Part shown: positions 62,915 to 64,000 of the stretch, in pieces
How the letters are laid out: each line of letters begins with the position of its first letter
How positions within the stretch are numbered: the first letter of the stretch is position 1
Assembly (NCBI RefSeq): GCF_001475935.1
Contig: NZ_LDQA01000041.1
Span: 1 to 64,000, forward strand
DNA length: 64,000 nt
Source: Aureimonas ureilytica
GTDB taxonomy: Bacteria > Pseudomonadota > Alphaproteobacteria > Rhizobiales > Rhizobiaceae
Reading direction: 5' to 3'
Notes under the pieces: generated by a model
Databases searched by the model: none
The model's input: the letters and a program-made list of their open reading frames with translations, nothing else
Told to the model about the DNA's origin: nothing
Program-made: the position numbers and the translations under genes

Positions 62915-63928
62915 ATGGACGGCTTGGCGCAACTCGGGTTCGGACCCGGCAGCATTCTGGTCGTGGTTGTCGTCGTGGCGGTGCTATTCGTGCTTGCCTC
63001 GACGGTGAAGATCGTGCCGCAGGGCTATAATTACACGGTCGAGAATTTCGGCCGCTACGTGCGCACGCTGACGCCCGGCCTCAACCTCATCACGCCCTTC
63101 GTGGAGCGGATCGGGCACAAGATGAACATGATGGAGCAGGTGCTCGACGTCCCGACGCAGGAGGTCATCACCCGCGACAACGCCTCCGTCGCTGCCGATG
63201 GCGTCGCCTTCTACCAGATCCTCGACGCGTCCTCGGCGGCCTACGAGGTGTCGAACCTGCAATATGCCATCCTCAATCTCGTCATGACCAATCTGCGCTC
63301 GGTCATGGGCTCGATGGACCTCGACGACCTCCTCTCCAACCGCGACACGATCTCGGAGCGCATCCTGCGCGTGGTGGATCAGGCGGCCCATGGCTGGGGC
63401 ATCAAGATCACGCGCATCGAGATCAAGGACATCAACCCGCCGAAGAATCTCGTGGATTCCATGGCGCGGCAGATGATGGCCGAGCGCGAGAAGCGGGCCG
63501 AAATCCTCGAGGCCGAAGGCGCGCGCAACGCCAAGATCCTGCGCGCCGAGGGCGAGAAGCAGGCGCAGATCCTGGAGGCCGAGGGCAAGCGCGAGGCCGC
63601 CTATCGCGAGGCCGAGGCGCGCGAACGACTGGCCGAAGCCGAAGCCAAGGCGACACGCATGGTCTCGGAAGCCATTGCGGCGGGCGACGTGCAGGCGATC
63701 AATTATTTCGTGGCGCAGCGCTACACCGAAGCGCTCGGCAAGATCGCCTCCGCGCCCAACCAGCGCGTCATCTTCATGCCGCTGGAAGCCTCCTCGCTGA
63801 TCGGCTCGATCGGCGGCATCGCGGAGCTGGCAAGGGCGAGCTTTCCCGACGCCGCGCCTGCCTCGGCCGTGCCGCAGGCCAGCACGCGGCGTCCGCCCGC
63901 CACCGTTCCCCCACGCGCCGGGGCGTAA
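62915..63928 (+). CDS. SPFH/Band 7 membrane protein (paraslipin/QmcA type)
   Basis: A 337-residue inner-membrane scaffold. It has an N-terminal anchor (GSILVVVVVVAVLFVLASTV), the SPFH domain (VPQGYNYTVENFGRYVRTLT, PGLNLITPFVERIGHKMNM, DVPTQEVITRDNASVAADG) and a coiled-coil of Ala/Glu/Arg repeats near residues 190-250 (AEREKRAEILEAEGARNAK, AEGEKQAQILEAEGKREAA). The Pro-rich end (ASTRRPPATVPPRAGA) is likely disordered. AAGGGAGG precedes ATG 62915. A NfeD gene starts 6 bases downstream, the usual pair in membrane-quality control. Confidence 0.93.
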   Translation: MDGLAQLGFGPGSILVVVVVVAVLFVLASTVKIVPQGYNYTVENFGRYVRTLTPGLNLITPFVERIGHKMNMMEQVLDVPTQEVITRDNASVAADGVAFYQILDASSAAYEVSNLQYAILNLVMTNLRSVMGSMDLDDLLSNRDTISERILRVVDQAAHGWGIKITRIEIKDINPPKNLVDSMARQMMAEREKRAEILEAEGARNAKILRAEGEKQAQILEAEGKREAAYREAEARERLAEAEAKATRMVSEAIAAGDVQAINYFVAQRYTEALGKIASAPNQRVIFMPLEASSLIGSIGGIAELARASFPDAAPASAVPQASTRRPPATVPPRAGA

Positions 63929-63933
63929 CCGGA

Positions 63934-64000
63934 ATGGATGGGTTCACGTTGAGCTATGCCTGGCTGATCGCGGGCCTCGCGCTGCTCATGGGAGAGCTTC
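63934..64000 (+). CDS. NfeD-family protein, N-terminal fragment (cut by window edge)
   Basis: Starts MDGFTLSYAWLIAGLALLMG and runs off the window, with a hydrophobic first helix as in the NfeD1b proteins encoded next to SPFH proteins. Only about 22 residues are visible, so the call rests mainly on the neighbour and the helix. GGGGCG then GGA precede the ATG. The length and soluble OB-fold domain cannot be checked here. Confidence 0.6.
   Translation, partial: MDGFTLSYAWLIAGLALLMGEL

Overview
The window is high-GC DNA from an alphaproteobacterium. The gene set points to Hyphomicrobiales (Rhizobiales), and the mix of cytochrome-type urate oxidase, Omp25-like porin, GapR, a BMP-type transporter and a split urease locus would fit a family such as Aurantimonadaceae. 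That placement is inference from gene content; no rRNA or tRNA gene was found to confirm it. There is no CRISPR array or prophage. Mobile DNA is confined to the first 1.8 kb.

Layout. 1-1805: an IS110-family transposase 3' part cut by the window edge, beside a complete IS701-family element (342-1801) with terminal inverted repeats and a CTAG target duplication. Its transposase is dead. 1822-15307: a purine-breakdown island. It holds puuD (urate oxidase with a cytochrome c tail), a four-gene BMP/ABC importer, xdhC-xdhB-xdhA, uraH, a fused allantoinase/OHCU decarboxylase and allA. 15593-20433: a PAP2-like membrane protein, a PQQ glucose dehydrogenase with a low-complexity insert, a HAD phosphatase and a PhnA-type protein. 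20557-31210: an 8-oxoguanine deaminase at the end of ureC-DUF29-ureE-ureF-ureG, and a second urease block ureD-ureA-ureJ-ureB. The two blocks are separated by opposite-strand genes for two secreted proteins and a diguanylate cyclase.

31229-35380: a MfnE-like kinase, a degenerate MfnB/FolB fusion translationally coupled to kynureninase, a stand-alone Lrp/AsnC sensor domain and a kynurenine-formamidase-like hydrolase. 35449-47653: ferredoxin-NADP reductase, nicotinate phosphoribosyltransferase, a divergent NCS2 purine/uracil permease, an M23 peptidase, gamma-glutamyltransferase, a YihY/BrkB protein, a zinc alcohol dehydrogenase-SDR-DUF1810 operon, a ROK-type kinase and GapR. 47745-64000: small membrane proteins, bestrophin, Omp25-like porin, a GGDEF-EAL protein, a transporter-thioesterase fusion, a CueR-type regulator, L,D-transpeptidase, a ceramidase-like protein, a YqaA-like protein, malate synthase G, a 5'-nucleotidase, a paraslipin and the start of an NfeD protein.

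How the parts fit. Import of purines or nucleosides (BMP/ABC and NCS2), oxidation by xanthine dehydrogenase and PuuD, ring opening by UraH and PuuE-UraD, release of urea and glyoxylate by AllA, and hydrolysis of urea by urease form one nitrogen-scavenging route. The allantoate-degrading step (allantoicase or amidohydrolase) is not in the window. Malate synthase G could take up the glyoxylate. The least explained part is the 31-35 kb operon, where tryptophan catabolism is coupled to proteins resembling methanofuran/pterin cofactor enzymes.
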